Source: Trissonchulus latispiculum (Eukaryota; Nematoda; Enoplea; Enoplida; Ironidae). From it: 64,000 nt of DNA. Shown here one piece after another: positions 23,201 through 38,200 of the stretch; the stretch's first letter is position 1; each line of letters starts with the position of its first letter. Below the pieces are notes generated by a model. It was not told where the DNA came from, ran no database searches, and saw nothing but the letters and a program-made list of their open reading frames with translations. The translations under genes were made by a program, and so were the position numbers. The DNA lies in assembly GCA_030248195.1 (NCBI GenBank), contig JASAND010006313.1:45707-109706 (forward strand). The letters run 5' to 3'.

Positions 23201-26200
23201 AAAGATTTAGCTGATATGTAAGGTTGCCTACAAAATAAATTGAACATAAATGTAGAAGGATAAAAACGGCAAAAACTTATGCACCTCCTTTTTAATATAC
23301 GAACATCAATATTTTCCACAAATTCATTGTACTAAAATCTGCTTGAACGCAAAAAATACAACTATATAATGCAAAGATAAGTTCACTGCCTTCAACGGAA
23401 AGCCACAAAGCACAGCTGGAGCAGCATGCAAAAATAAATAAGCACCAAATACAAAACAGGAACAACATAAAAAGAAAGCACAGACAGACGTACGTACTAA
23501 CCTCAAAAAGATATACAGTAGATTTTCTTCAATACCGAAGGTAGCAGAACCCATTGAGAAACGGTTAAAGCCCGGCAAAACCGAAAACTAGCACACACCA
23601 ATTAAGATTATTAGTATTGTACATATACACAACAAATGCATCTCAAAACATATAATTATAAAAATTAAAGGAAGCTATTATTATTGTAAACAAATAAACT
23701 TAACAACAAGCAAAACTGACGCTCAGCCTTTCATTGCGTTCAATTAGTTAAAAATAAACTTCATCCATATTATTAAATATTAAAATTCGCTAACGGAAGA
23801 GAATAAAATCCAAAGTAAACAAACATTAACTAGACGTGTAAGCTAAACTGTTTGCAATAATGTAAGCGTTAACTATTCAAAAATCCCAGAATGAAAACTA
23901 ACGGGATCAACTGAGGAAAATACAACTCAATTAAAATAATACATTTATTACATCAAAATATAAGCACTTGCAAAACACAAAAAGCAATGAGCACAGCATA
24001 ATGACTATTATTTGAAGAACTAAGCACAACCGTAACAAGGTATAGTATAAACTAAAACAATAATTATAAAATTAAAAACATTATCACTAAAATTTTTAAA
24101 ACACCTAGGAATCTGTATAATATATACTTCGGCTGCAGCCTACTGGCTTATTTTAAGACAACGTTTTATGGAGCTGGACATTATTTTATAAGGGGTGCTC
24201 ACCTCACACTAAATCTTTTTTGACTCAAACTAACTCAAACTTTTATTTTGGGCCAGAATGTGCAAGAGGAAATTTTGGAGTAAAAGTGAAATCACAAGTA
24301 AAGTAGCATAAAGCTTAATTTGCAGGGTTTTGAATCTATTACAGCCAAAGTTCGATTTTCACAATGCTAATTCGTTTTGTCTATCCAAAAACTAAAATAT
24401 TGTTGGAAAATGTTAGTCAAACGTAAAACTTATAATTATATGTTAATTGTTTCATGTTAATAAAACATGTTTCATGTTAACAACTAATAACTAATTCGAT
24501 TCTTACACCTGTCCCAAATTACTAATAGTTGTTAGAATATTTTCTGTACTAGCATTTTGATAAGATTGAGGGAGAGAGTATTAAAGAAGTTTACATGCTG
24601 AAGAATTAGACCAGGCACGATAACCGCTGTGGCCGATCTCACGTCTGCGGGCAGTGTCGGGCCTCTTTGGGCATCCACTCAACACTAGTAACTGTTTTAC
24701 CCTAATGTTAACCAATGATCTCACTAACCCGAACCACTACCCGACCATGGCGAGCCTCCTTGGCTCGCGGCGCTATGCTCGGACGGGCAAATGGCGCACA
24801 TACATACATACAATGTGCTGAAAAACAAATTTGGAAGGTTAGTTAGGAGGTGCGTTAAATAAGAAAAGCAAATCGAGTACCCAGATAAGAAAAGAAAACA
24901 GCATTTCAAAAGAGTCACCAAGTTGGTACTTAGGAAAATATTCAGGAGATACTTACTAGCTGGTTAGTAGGTTGTTTCAAAAAAATTCTCCGAAAACTGA
25001 GAAAAACTAGGAGCACTAATCAGCTTAGGAACGTCTTTTTTGAACACCTCCAGGTTTTTTCTACGAATAAAAAAGACGTTTCATTTCTCAGATGAACAAG
25101 TGACAAAGAACGTAGTATTCTAATTTCGTATTACGTACGATTAATTAGAGGGAATTTGGCTACTTTGAACTATTGCATTCCAGCTATGTATTATCTTTTG
25201 TCCAAGCCAAGCAGTAAGTAAATAAGCAGTAACTTTTCACATTAGTAGCATCAAATTGACCACAAGTAAGTTCACAATCAAACAAAAATTAAAAACGGTA
25301 AGTAAAATTATTAAAGCAAAAGAATTTTATATCATTAACAATCTCAAAATCCACGTACAAAAATGTACAGAAAGTTCCAACAAGCATTATTACGTACGTG
25401 CGTAGCTTCAGCTAAGCCTTGTACAACATAGTTAGTGTGAAAAGAAAAACCGTTAAGCGAATGACAAATGCTTTTTATATCTTCTCACTATGGCAACTTA
25501 CTCGTTGAATTTCCTGTCTTTCATGTCTACTCGTTGAATTTTCTGTCTCATGTTAATGTTATTCTCTTTCATGTTATTTATATAAATATATATATATATA
25601 TATATACATATTAAACAACACCCTACAAAAAGCACCGACCCAACATACGCAGTTAGCAAGTGATGATTAGAAAATGTTAACATAAACACCAAAAGAAAGG
25701 CCAGTAAGTAGCGGTTAGGTAGATAGGCTTAGTTTGGCAAAAGTGACATTAAATGCATTAGATATATAGAAGGCAGTGAACCATATCTTCTAGAACCATA
25801 TAGTGATAGAAAATGCGTTAAAGCAAGATTGTACGCTAAACAATTAAAGATGCAATAAAAGACTACTTATCACACCAAAAGTACAATATTATGTAGCCGG
25901 TGAAAGCCGCAAACGTTACATTCTATCTAATCAACTCGCTAACTACCTTACAAACCAGCTCAGAATCGAGAACTGAGTTAGTATATATGTAGTTTAGGCT
26001 TATTCCGATAAGAACGATATCGGATCAGACCACCCGGAATTATATCAAGGTCCCAGCTCCAAAGCAATGGTCTACTGCCAGGTCCGGGTGGTCGGTCGCC
26101 CGGGCTAGCAACAATCAGCAAATGGGTGAACTATATACGTACTATTAGCTTCTGATTCTCCGTTAAGGGGGAGGGCTACGAATTTCCCTAAGAGTTAGAT

Positions 26201-29200
26201 GTTGGAAAAGCTAGCTAGTCTTTTGCCACATAATAGTATTAGGTTTAGTGTAAAATAGTTTAAAATTTGAAAAAATTCCATGCAACGTAGCGTCCTGTGG
26301 AGCCATCAGAAGTTGGTGTTGTCGGTCCAAAGCTCAACATGACACGTACACAAACTTCGCCTCACCCTGATCGCTATGTGCGAGGTACGGTACCCAGATT
26401 TTCCAGAAATAGTTCTGACATAGTGCTTTGATATCGTGTAAAATAATCTGTAGACCAGTGTATCTTTTCTGTGCGATACAATCAAAGTGCGAAAAATTGG
26501 GTGCTGTAGGTAGATACGGGTGGAGATTAACTAATTAATTAACTGATTTACCAAATAAACCTAACTTTGCCCCAATTACTAATCCAAGTATCTGTCTTAA
26601 CTTACTTAAAAATGACGTGATTTCGTTAATCCCTGCGTTCGCAGTGATAGATTACATTATCGATATTGTCGCTGTTATTTGGTGCCATTTCGAACATGTG
26701 AGCCAATTACTCCAAACTACTGTGGCAGAATCGGCTGAAACTTTGCGCATTTTAGGCCAATGAGTGTACCAAGATGTGCAGAAAGATAGGTCACTAAACG
26801 TCGCTTCAATGTTTAGAAATGCTAGATTGATTTCACGAGGTATGGATGGCGATCGCTCCAAAAAGCTCTAAGACAGTTGTAAGCGCATACTGAACGAAGG
26901 AAGCGTCACATCGAAAAACGGATTTAATATTCGGATTCAGCAGGTCAAATAGCACCTTTTAGCTAGTCTTTTGATGTCCCTATAGCACCTTTTAGGAAAA
27001 ATTGGAGACGAAAAATTTTTTACCCCATCTTTACTGCGCTTAGTCAGCTTTTCAGGCCTAAAAATAAGGGTTATCTCTTAACAAAAAGTTTGATAGCACA
27101 CTAACCAGAAAACCAAAGCCTTCAAAACTTACAGACAGTTTGCCCCTATTAGAGCCTAATATTTGGTAAAAAGCTGGGGTAGGCTAGGGGCTGTCAATTT
27201 TATTAGATGAAAACGGCGCACGGTCAGATGGCAACTTTCAAAAGCCGGCATACTTTTAATATTTAGCACTAGTAACAGTTAACATTTATGGCTAAAAGTT
27301 TCAGAATTGGTCAAATCGTTAATCCACTAGAGCTAAAAAAACCTTTTTGAAAAATCCTATTTTTCGTACCAAAATTTGAACTTAGGCGTCCTGCCAAAAA
27401 CGGTGTATATGAGATATATTGTTGCTCACCCAAAACTTTTTTACTTTGATATGTTGGCTAATCTTGGAGGGAAAAGTAGCTCTCTCCGACGATGTCGTGC
27501 CAACCCGTTCGTAGCCCCCCTTAAGTTCGAAGTAGGCCAGCAGCTAGACACAATCCCGCAATTAGACTCAGAATCTACATACCCCGATAGCATACTCAGT
27601 TTGGCCCTTGTTTCATTCCGAAAACGATTCCATATCCATTTACCAGTTTATGCTAGCCCCCATATCAACATACGTAGCTGATTACATAGAGAACAACGCA
27701 TGGCAGCTCTTGTCGACTACATATATACAGTGAGTGTGGCTACATACACCAAGCGAGTGAGGCTTGGTGGCACTGTTAATTATTACGTTCTCTTGATTTC
27801 TGTAAAGCTAGTTGCAAATTTTCAGTTTAGAAAGAATATAACCAATTGAAATAGAAGAAACAGATTCTAAAGATTCTATGTATAGAACTTTAAACAAATA
27901 AATCTATCTTACGTAATAATTGAAAAGACCCAAAAGTCTCAAAATCCGATATATGTCTAGTAACTGCAAAAAACAACGAAGAATGAAAACTGAACAATAA
28001 TCAACAAATAAATCAGTATAAACACAAAAATTAAAAGTGGATAAAAACTGGGAGCCTAAGAATCGCGCTACAAATCACCAAAAAGCTTCGACAGAGAACA
28101 TTTAGTTGGACAAGAGCTGTACATAAATTACTGCTGGGCTAGAAGGGGGAGAGTAACGGGAGTGGTCAGACCAAGCGGGAGGGTGGGGGCGGGCTGGCAA
28201 AACTTCCGTCACCGAACACGAAAATGATAGCCACGAAAATGTTCAGAATGATTACGCGGTCGGGTAGTTCGCTGTGGGCGGCGACCTACCGAACTCCAGC
28301 CGCCACGTTTCCAGAATAGACGTCGACACTTCTGAGTGTTGCAGAGTTGACGCTCCGGAGGGGCCGTGGTGGGACAGTTCTCGGCGGGAAGGGACAGATT
28401 GGTGTTGCGATCATAGCACTGGACAATGCGCATCTGAAGACCGCCGCCACAGGACGCTGTGCACTGAAACAGAACAAACAGACACACATAATCACAACTT
28501 AGGTAAAAGGTGACTGCACCAGGAAATAAGATATGACTAGCAATATGGTAGAAGAATAAAATTAGCTAATTGGACCGTGGTTGATGTGTGCCCCACATAA
28601 AGTGCTACACTTTCGACGTGCTACCAGAACAGTATGCCGGGATTTCAACAATAACATTAGTATTATTTTCCATGGAGCTCAGCTCCAACACAGTATAGTA
28701 CATCCGGAGCTGCGACGCAAAGGTCGCTCATTACTAACCTTGACAATAATACCAGAAGCTCGGATAGCTTATAAGGAAATAACCCTAAACTTGGCTTATA
28801 TTAATGTCAATTCTAACAAGCCAAAAACAAAGTAACGAACTTGAAATGCTATGAAGAGAAGTTAGTACGTAAAACATAGAAATTGAAAAAGCAAGCTAAC
28901 AACATGCATTATGTAAATACGTAGGTGACTGAGCAATTACGAGTAGTTACATTACTCTTATAAATAGTTAGTTTCATAAAAAGAAATCAAGAAACACACA
29001 TAAGTAAATTATCGTAATCAAGTAAGTTAGTCATAATGTCTAAAAGTCAAATTAATATTGACCCGTCTGCTGAAGGGATGAGGGGGGGTCAGCTTCGAAA
29101 TGATGTTTCAAGACATCAGTGGTATCAGTGGTCATGTTTCTCAGTAAAACCTGATAACTAATCTTCCGAACATGCGATATCGGATTGAAACTGTCTGAAA

Positions 29201-32200
29201 GTGCTTTCACTTGCAGTATTTTAGGCATAAACAACTAAACATCAGTTTTCTGCAGCGCCCTCGTTTTCGCTCATATTCTTCATGATTGTCCCCCCCCTCA
29301 ACTTCACTGCCTAATAAACTAGTTACGAAGCAACCTACAGGTGACCATTGGGTCAGAGGGCGCCATTCACCGCACAAATGCCGATTGCAAGGCTCCATTC
29401 TTCTGGGCTGAAGCTGATCGTAGCAGTAGCGACCGCTGGTATAGAAGGCTCGACGCGAACGGCCTCTACTAAACACTAAGCATGCCACCTGACGTCTTCG
29501 CCACCCGTCCTGACCACACTTCGCAGAGCACTAGACATGCACACAAAGAAAATAAAAGAAGGGCTACGGAAACAGCGGCTATAGGTAAGAAAACAATGTT
29601 AGCAATTAAATACTATTCTGCCGATGTTAGCAAATTCAGGCGACTGTCTTTCTAGGAAAGACCAAAGTCGCGGTTGGGCCCTGTAAGCCAAACGAAAGGC
29701 AAAACTATCTGCTGGCTGTATAATTTTGTAATTTAGTTGTAATTTCGTGTTTTTACAACCATTGAGAAATTGCTTGCTTTCAGTCCTTTTGACGTACACT
29801 TGCAATTTTTCATAAAACTTGAAAAAGAAAATGAAAAATGCTACGTTTAGTACCCGCTAAGTGCGGCATCTTTACTATACCAAAAATGGTAATGAAAAAA
29901 GGAAACATTCTCTAAAATTACTTACGAGTATTTAGCAACACAAACGTTAGATTCACATATTAGATAATAGATTCAAATAGTATTAAAATTTTAGTTAGAG
30001 AATAAAGGTCATGCTATCAAAAACAGCAGCATACATATAGAAAGCTCAACACACAAAGATCATGAGCCACCACCAGTGTTAGTAAAATTAGCTTTAAATC
30101 ATACAAATGCCAGGAAAAGCTATGTTAAAAAGATGATTCGGAGTTCATCTTAACTTCAAAATACACTTTAGCATCTCTGTCTTACCATTGCAATTTCAGG
30201 ACAGATAACAGAATATAATTTTAATGCTGATTCTCGATCTGAACTTTCTCACAATCAGCATGACAAACAATCGCGATACGTTCCGGAAGAAATTTATTTC
30301 TACACTATATATACATACACTTTGTATAGCTCAAGAAACAAAACTATTACCAAAGTAGTTCAAATTAGCAGAGAAACTGGTTACCTCAGACCAGGGTCCC
30401 ACTCTCCAATGGGAATCCACCCTCGGCCTGCCACCAGGTTCACTAACATCATAACTGATTCGATTGGAGTAATGATTCTGATCTCTTGTTCTGGTTCCCG
30501 ACAGGGTGGTTGGGACAGGAGTCGTAGAAGTGGTTGGGACAGGGGTGGTGGTCGTAGTGGTAGTTGAGGTGGTGGGACAAGGGTCCAATGGGCACAATTT
30601 CTCGTCCACAGGTCGTGGATGTATGGCACAGTTACCGGAATGAATTTCCTGTTCCGTTTCCGTGGAAACACAATGAATCTGACGACGCACCTTCACATCC
30701 AGACCACAGGTTACGGGACACTGAAAAGCGAACGAAAAGCGAGAAATGGGCCAAGCCAAAATATCCATTTGATTTTTACCTTTAAAAACGAAACGAACCT
30801 TGAATTTATTTAGAACAATGCTCGTACTCATGTAGTATTGGGGAAACAAAAGGCACAACTGCAGGTGGGTCTCCTCCACGCCTCCATATAGTAAGGCACT
30901 AGTGCGATACACAACTGTCATCCAACATAAAGTCAAACCAGAAAAATACGTACGTGCAAATAAAATGCAAACCTGCTCCCAGCCAGCAGCCTTCCAAACA
31001 GCACACTCAATCTTTCGACAAGCCCTGACTGTTGGCGGCTTCTCCAGATGGATACAATATCGAGAGGAGAGGACTCGACCAAACTTGTCCCTGCACGCTA
31101 CATAACGCTGTTGTATACCGTCGCCACAAGTAGTTGAACACTAAAATAGGGCAAAGCAACTGGCAAAACTCGTCCAATGACAACAAAAATCCTAGATTAA
31201 AACGTTAGAACGGAAAGAAAGGAACTATATTTACGCATAAAATGCCATACTGAAGATATAAATGTAAGCAGGGGACTTATACCAGAAATGGTGATGGAAA
31301 CTTACCATAGTAAGTTGCTGAGTGAAATTTTAAAATGCAAGATACTCTTTACTAGTAAGTAGCATCATAGAAATAAAAGTAGTGTATAAAATGTGAATGT
31401 AACTACGTAAACGATCGTAAGTTGCTGAGTGAAATTGTAAAACGCAAGATACTTTTTACTAGTAAGTAGCATCATAGAAATAAAAGTAGTGAATAAAATG
31501 TGAATGTAACTACGTGAATTCGTGAACGAATGAGAAAACTGAAAAAACGAGCACTAAAGACGGCTACACAAACAAAATCTTTATTAGGTTTCACAGGGTT
31601 CACATTTCTTTCTAGACTTACATCTGTCCATCCCCCTCGCTCCCACTTGTAAGGAGGATCGTCAAAGGAAAATCTTGGATAGCTCCATCGATTAACAGAT
31701 GTGGTGATGCTCGTTGTGGTTGGTGCAGGCGTTGTGGTGGTCGACGTGGTAGTGGTGGGAGTTGTGGTGGGAGTTGTAGTAGTCGTAGTTGTTGTGGTAG
31801 TTGTGGTTGTTGTGGTCGTGGTCGTGGTGGTCGTTGGACAGTCACCAGGATAGCACTGAAAAATGAATTACTTTAATCACTTTCTAATAACATTAAGTGC
31901 TAAAAGAATACGTATTGCAACTTCTCTTAAATGGACAAGAAACTGGTGGTAACTGGTAGAGGCAAATTTCTTGAGCTACTTGTTTAGCTTCGATAACGTT
32001 TTGTATTTCAACAGGACAGGAATGCAGTTTCAGGTGGAAATTTAATGTCCCAACAAAAGATACTGAGCCTTCAGCACAGCTGGAGTTTTTAAGTGGGAAG
32101 CCCGTCCACGTTTCGGCATGCCCCCATCCACTTTTAAAAATCTCAGAAGAGTTCTACACTGCAAACTATGTACCAAACGATTAGCAATCGGCTTCCTATC

Positions 32201-35200
32201 AGCCACACAAAACTGGTCGTCCATTTGTGAGAGACTGGGAGCATGATGGCAAAACACCCGCCGCTTCTGCCAACCCTCACCACAACTAACAGAACACTAA
32301 ATACAACAAAATATATAAGCATGGCAAGACAATAACAAGTATACGCACACAAGTAAATGTGAAGAGCAAAATCCTAACACAATAAAATCGATGTATCGAT
32401 GTAATACGAATGTATATATGTTTTTACATAAAAAACCCCCTTTCATTGGGCAGAACTATTTCTTCCACACTCTATGAAACTAACTACGTATGGCATACAT
32501 CAATACGTACGTACGTACGCAACGCTGAAGAGTGCATACATACCTCTAACCAAGGACCGACTTCCCACTGCGGGCAGTCTTGCATCTGGCAGTCAGCGCG
32601 ATCCACCGGTTTGCTGGACTCGGAGCAGTACGCATTGTCCACCGTCTGTTCTTTCCAGATACAGATCACCTTACGACTTCGATAACCCCGGCCACATGTA
32701 ACGGTACACTAAAAGATCAAAAAATGTTTTAGGTCAAACCAAATAATGAATTAACTGTGCACGCAAGCAATTTTCCAGCACAACTGATTCAGTATATCAT
32801 ACGGTTTTTCCTCGGCCAACCTTAGGTATATATATATGTCGAAGCCTAGTAGTCAAATTAGCCATTTAGTTAAATGGCTAAACATTTTAGCCATTTAGTC
32901 AAATGGCTAGCCCAGTTGTAAAACGCAGCGTGTTTGACTACTTGGCCAAAAGACTCGCAATATTTTAGCCATTTAGTAAAATGACCACAGTGTTTTAGCC
33001 ATTTAGTTAAATGGCCAGCAGCTCGTAGCCTAGTTGTCAAATGACAGTTGATGACTATTTATTGACGACCATACGTTAGTTACTACTTTTCTACTTACTA
33101 ATTGCAAGTACATATAACTTAATATTACTTAAATGCAAGGTAGTCGACTTTTCAGTGTTTTGTAAGTATATTCAGGAATGCGTGGACAGTTTTGAAAAAT
33201 AAAATTTACTTTTTCAATTTTTGAACATTAAAAATTTAATGATTTTTATTTGATTTATGGGATCAAGTAAACAATCTCCCCCCAGCCTCAATTGGGGGGG
33301 GGATAGTTTAAAGTTTAAAGTTTCAATGTCCGGGAATTCTAGTATAGTCAAGCGGGAAAAAACCCACTTTTCAGATTTTTGGCCAGAACTTTTTACTGGT
33401 TTGAGATATTGAAATACTGACTATACAGGCAGCTAGGCCTAGTCGTAAGCTTTCTTATGAGCTATACAACACCTCTGTAGGGTGCGCCGTTAGTGAGAAA
33501 AATCGTTCCAAACTGGCAGGAAAAAACCCAATGCGGGAAAAAAACCCATATGCGGGGGGGGGGACTTTTTGGCAAGTTGCCAGGAGCATTTCTAAGCATT
33601 TCGACTTTCTAAGAGTTTCAAAAAGATAATTTAGACGTACTCTAAATTCCGAAAAATTCCATGAAGGGATTATATATCAGAAATTTATATAAACGTTCCA
33701 CATGTTTTTCCTAGAACTTGAAACAATAGACTTTAGGATTCAGGATTTAGATAATTTAACTTTTGTTTTAAATCATAAAATCCTGATGCACTGACAGTTA
33801 CTCGAGTTTAGTCAATCGGGAAAAAACCGCCATTTTTTCAAACTTTTGGACGTGTAGAACTAATTTTTTGGAATTATGGGAAAATTCTTGTAAGTTTGAA
33901 GAATGGCAAGCCAAGATTTTTGATGCAAATCAAATCAAAACTAGTTTTGATGCATTTTTTCAATTGATTCATCAAATCAAATCAAATCTCAAAAATTTAG
34001 AGCCAAAAATCAAATCAAATCTGCTTCATTTTTAGAGGCAAAAATCGAACAATCAAATCAAGTCTGTTAATACTTTCAGCGACAGTTTTTCAATAATACT
34101 TTATGGAATTTTTGGAATTTAGAGTATACATGTCTAAATTATCTTGGAGAAACTTTTAGAAATTCGAAATGATACTAGAATCCCCGGACATAATCAAAAA
34201 ATCGTTAAATATTTAATGTTCAAAAATTGAAAAAGTAAATTTTATTTTTCAAAACTGTCCACGCATTCCTGAATATTACTTTCAAAACACTGAAAAGTCG
34301 ACTACCTTGCATTTAAGTAATATTAAGTTATATGTACTTGCAATTAGTAAGTAGAAAAGTAGTAACTAACGTATGGTCGTCAATAAATAGTCATCAACTG
34401 TCATTTGACAACTAGGCTACGAGCTGCTGGCCATTTAACTAAATGGCTAAAACACTGTGGTCATTTTACTAAATGGCTAAAATATTGCGAGTCTTTTGGC
34501 CAAGTAGTCAAACACGCTGCGTTTTACAACTGGGCTAGCCATTTGACTAAATGGCTAAAATGTTTAGCCATTTAACTAAATGGCTAATTTGACTACTAGG
34601 CTTCGACATATATACAACCTTCTCGGCCATACAAAAATGCATAAAACACACAGTCAAAAACACATCAGTCAACTTCACACAAGCACAGTAAAAGTAAAAC
34701 TTACCGCAGACCATTCACCGGGCTTCCAAAATGGACACGGTCCGAGGTTACATGTTTGATGAGTGGGCGGAGGAATTTTGTCATCGCCCAGACAATATTC
34801 GGGATTTAAATCATTGCCAGAATCATCGACACAACTGACACGCCTTGACTGCCAACCGTCCAGACAAGTTCGAGAACACTGTAAAATAAAAAAATTGGGT
34901 GTATATATATATATAATAGAGATGAGCATTTCGGCCGGTCGGCCCGGCCGACGTCCATTGGTTAGCGGGCCGGGCCGGGCCGAGAAATTTTTTAACAGCG
35001 GGCCGGAGCGGGCCGAAACAGGCCGGTTCGACTCTAAGAAATGTTGTCAAATCACTAAAATTAGCATTACATTTACTCATTCAGGTTGTTTTACAGCAAA
35101 ATTTAACATTTCGTAGCATAATTTAGCGTTTCCAGCATTCACTAAAGCCTTTTTAATAATATTGTTAGGTAAATTTTCGAAATTTTCTGTTGGCGGGGCG

Positions 35201-38200
35201 GGGCCGGGCCGAATTTTGTTAGTTTGCGGGCCGGGCCGAAAAGTTTTGACAGCGGGCCGGGCCGAGCCGAGCAGCGTTTTGGAGCGGGCCGAGAAGAACA
35301 AATCCGGCCCATGCTCATCTCTAGTGTATAATCAACCTACAATGAGCTTCCCTCGTTTCACGAAATACAGAAGAATAACGTAAAAACAAGGATTTCTTTC
35401 GCCTCCCGGGATATAGAACAGAAGACCAACGTACAAAAGTAATTTTTGGCCACGGCGTGCGATCCGTTCTGGCCACAGCCCACAGATATATAAGGAGGGA
35501 GGGATCCGTTCACCAAATTGACCCGTCCTCGCCCCTCCCAGATTTTTGGATTTTTGGCTTTCCCCGCTTCTGATTTCGAAATTGGACAAAAAATTAAAAT
35601 TTTGGCCTAAAAATAATCGTTGAACACTGGGGTGGGGACGGGGGAGTACGGAGGAGGGAGAGTTGGGCGGGAACCGTATCAATCCTGCATGCGCAGCTGT
35701 GCGGGAGGATGGGAATTATTTCCCTGGAACTTTGGGTCTCCGGAGATATGGTAATCGACCACCGAAACATGAGGGGGGTACCGCCCCCGAACCCTCTTCA
35801 GAATTTGGCGGGACCTCAAAATTCCAAAAAATGGCCAAAAATACAAAATATTCTGAATTTTAACCCTTTCTACTTCAAAATAAAGCTCGTTTTTTACGTT
35901 TTAGGCGTTTTTACACTGTTTTCAAACTATTTTAAGCCTAAATTTGAGAAAACTTTTTCAAAAGACTGCTAACTGTTTGGGTCCAAAAATCGATCCACAA
36001 CCAAACCGACAATTGCAGCAAGCAATCAGTGACTCCCCTCCCCCCAAATTTTTGGCAAAAAGTGGCGAACAATCGAAAATGTAGGGCTTTTGGAAAGTCT
36101 TCGGGACTCTATCCCTCCGAGACAAAACTCCCAAGTTTTTGGGCCAGCCGCAACCCGCCCTGCTCCTATATCCCAACCATAGTTTCACCAGAAATTTTGG
36201 TTGGGGGAGGGGTAAGCTCTGGGAATTTAGTGGTCGACCCGCGAAATGTGATGGGGGTACCCCACCCCGGAGCCCCCCCCCCCCAAATTGGGACCTCAGA
36301 AAATCCAAAAAATGGCCTAAAAATACAAAATTTTCTGTATTTTAACGATTTTCCAGTGAAAACAAGGCTTGTTTTGACAGTTTTAGGCGTTTACACGCGG
36401 TTTTAAAGCGGTTGCAAGTCAAAATTTGAGTCAAAAGTCAAAAGTTTTTCAAAAAATGACCATTTTTGGGCAAAATTTAGCTAACTTTTTAGCTCCAAAA
36501 GGGCTGGGGGGTTGGGTGTGAGTAGCCGAAAGTTGGGGGAGGGAATGTCGAAAATTTTGGGGGGGCAAAGGGGGCCGAAAAGTTTGGGGGGAGTACCCCC
36601 CCCCCTGGTGAAATTATGACCGACCCCAACCCCGGCAACCCCTCCCCTACCCGTTGCCTACGCAATGTAGCCTAGGCAGAAAGCGAACTGGTAGCTAAGG
36701 TTATCAGAAATCTTATTGTACTGCATAATCTCATTAATGAATAATTAAAAATGAAATAGTTGCAGTGCAGTAACTTACTTGTGACCAGTTTCCCAGTTTC
36801 CATCGTGGACACGCCACTAGTTCGCAATGTTTGCTATTTGATTTAGTTCTTTGATCACAAGAGGATTCTTCTACTTCATTGTTCCTACTGTCCACACAGC
36901 GGACACCTCTTACAGCTAAACCTCGTCCACAAGTCTTTGAACACTGAAAATGTAATAACACAGCGTTTATATGTATTTGCCTACATCGAGCATGCAAAAT
37001 TCTGCTAAACCAGAACAAGAACGTGTAAGCCATTTTTAAGTAATCTGAAAGCCAATTTTTTGAAGAATTGTATGGTACCTCTGACCATGAGCCATATTCC
37101 CAATGAGTACAAAGGTGAGTGTTACAGGTTTGCCGATCCACTTTTTCTGCTTCATTACACAACGATGAGTGCACCTCTCTTCCTTCTGCATCATGACAAA
37201 AGAATGCTCTAACTTGCACACCGCCATCGCAAGAATGAGAACACTAAAAATAAAGACAGTCGCAAGTATAAAAAATAAAGCAAACGGTAAAGACAAGCAA
37301 TAGCAAACTACAGACAGTTTTTATATAGTTTTGAACGAAGTATTATTTTATCTTTATTGATTCACGAAAGCGAAAGACACTTACATCAGTCCAGTGACCA
37401 TAAACCCATCTGGGGCATGGAACAGTGTTGCAATCTCTTTCAACATGATCCAACGGCAAACTGTGACAATAAATAGCATCGATCGTTTTATGATTGGCAT
37501 CTACACAGTAAGCATCGCGGGTCTTTTTCCCACCGCCACATGATACAGAACACTGAAATCATTGACAAGTAGAGTAGAGCTAAAATATTTCAACTCGTTT
37601 AACCTAAAGCGAAAAGCTTAATTTTAACTCTTTTATTTCGTTTAACTCGCTGCGTGAAAAGACCCTAGGACTAAATGGCCATCAACAATAACCAAGTAAT
37701 CCGCCAAATTAGCAAAAGTGAAACGAGCAGGATTGGTTCATTCAAACGTTCGTTTCATACTGAATTTTAATATAAGCTAGCTGACAAATTGCAGAAGTTA
37801 ACAGCTTCCAATAATCATTCAGATCTCGGAAGGTATATATTTTGGTTGGTTTTTGATTGTATTCAACCACTTAGACTTTAGAAATGTTTTAAAATTTGTG
37901 GATATATTTACCTCCGACCAGCTTGAATAGGACCACTGGCGACCGGCGCAATCTTTGAAACACGACCTAATTGTGGAAGGCTTTGGCTCATGTCCGCAAT
38001 ACATGTCGTCTACTTCTTGAGATACACGGGACGCTTTTATGGTACACGTGACCTTGACCGTTTGAGTTCCTTCACCGCAGACGGCTGAGCAGTCAGAAAT
38101 GGGTTCCAGGACCCAACTGAAATAAAAACTCATGCGTATTTATTAATAACTTTAGGTACTACAATATTTCCAATGAATTTAAATTGATCAAAACTGTTGT

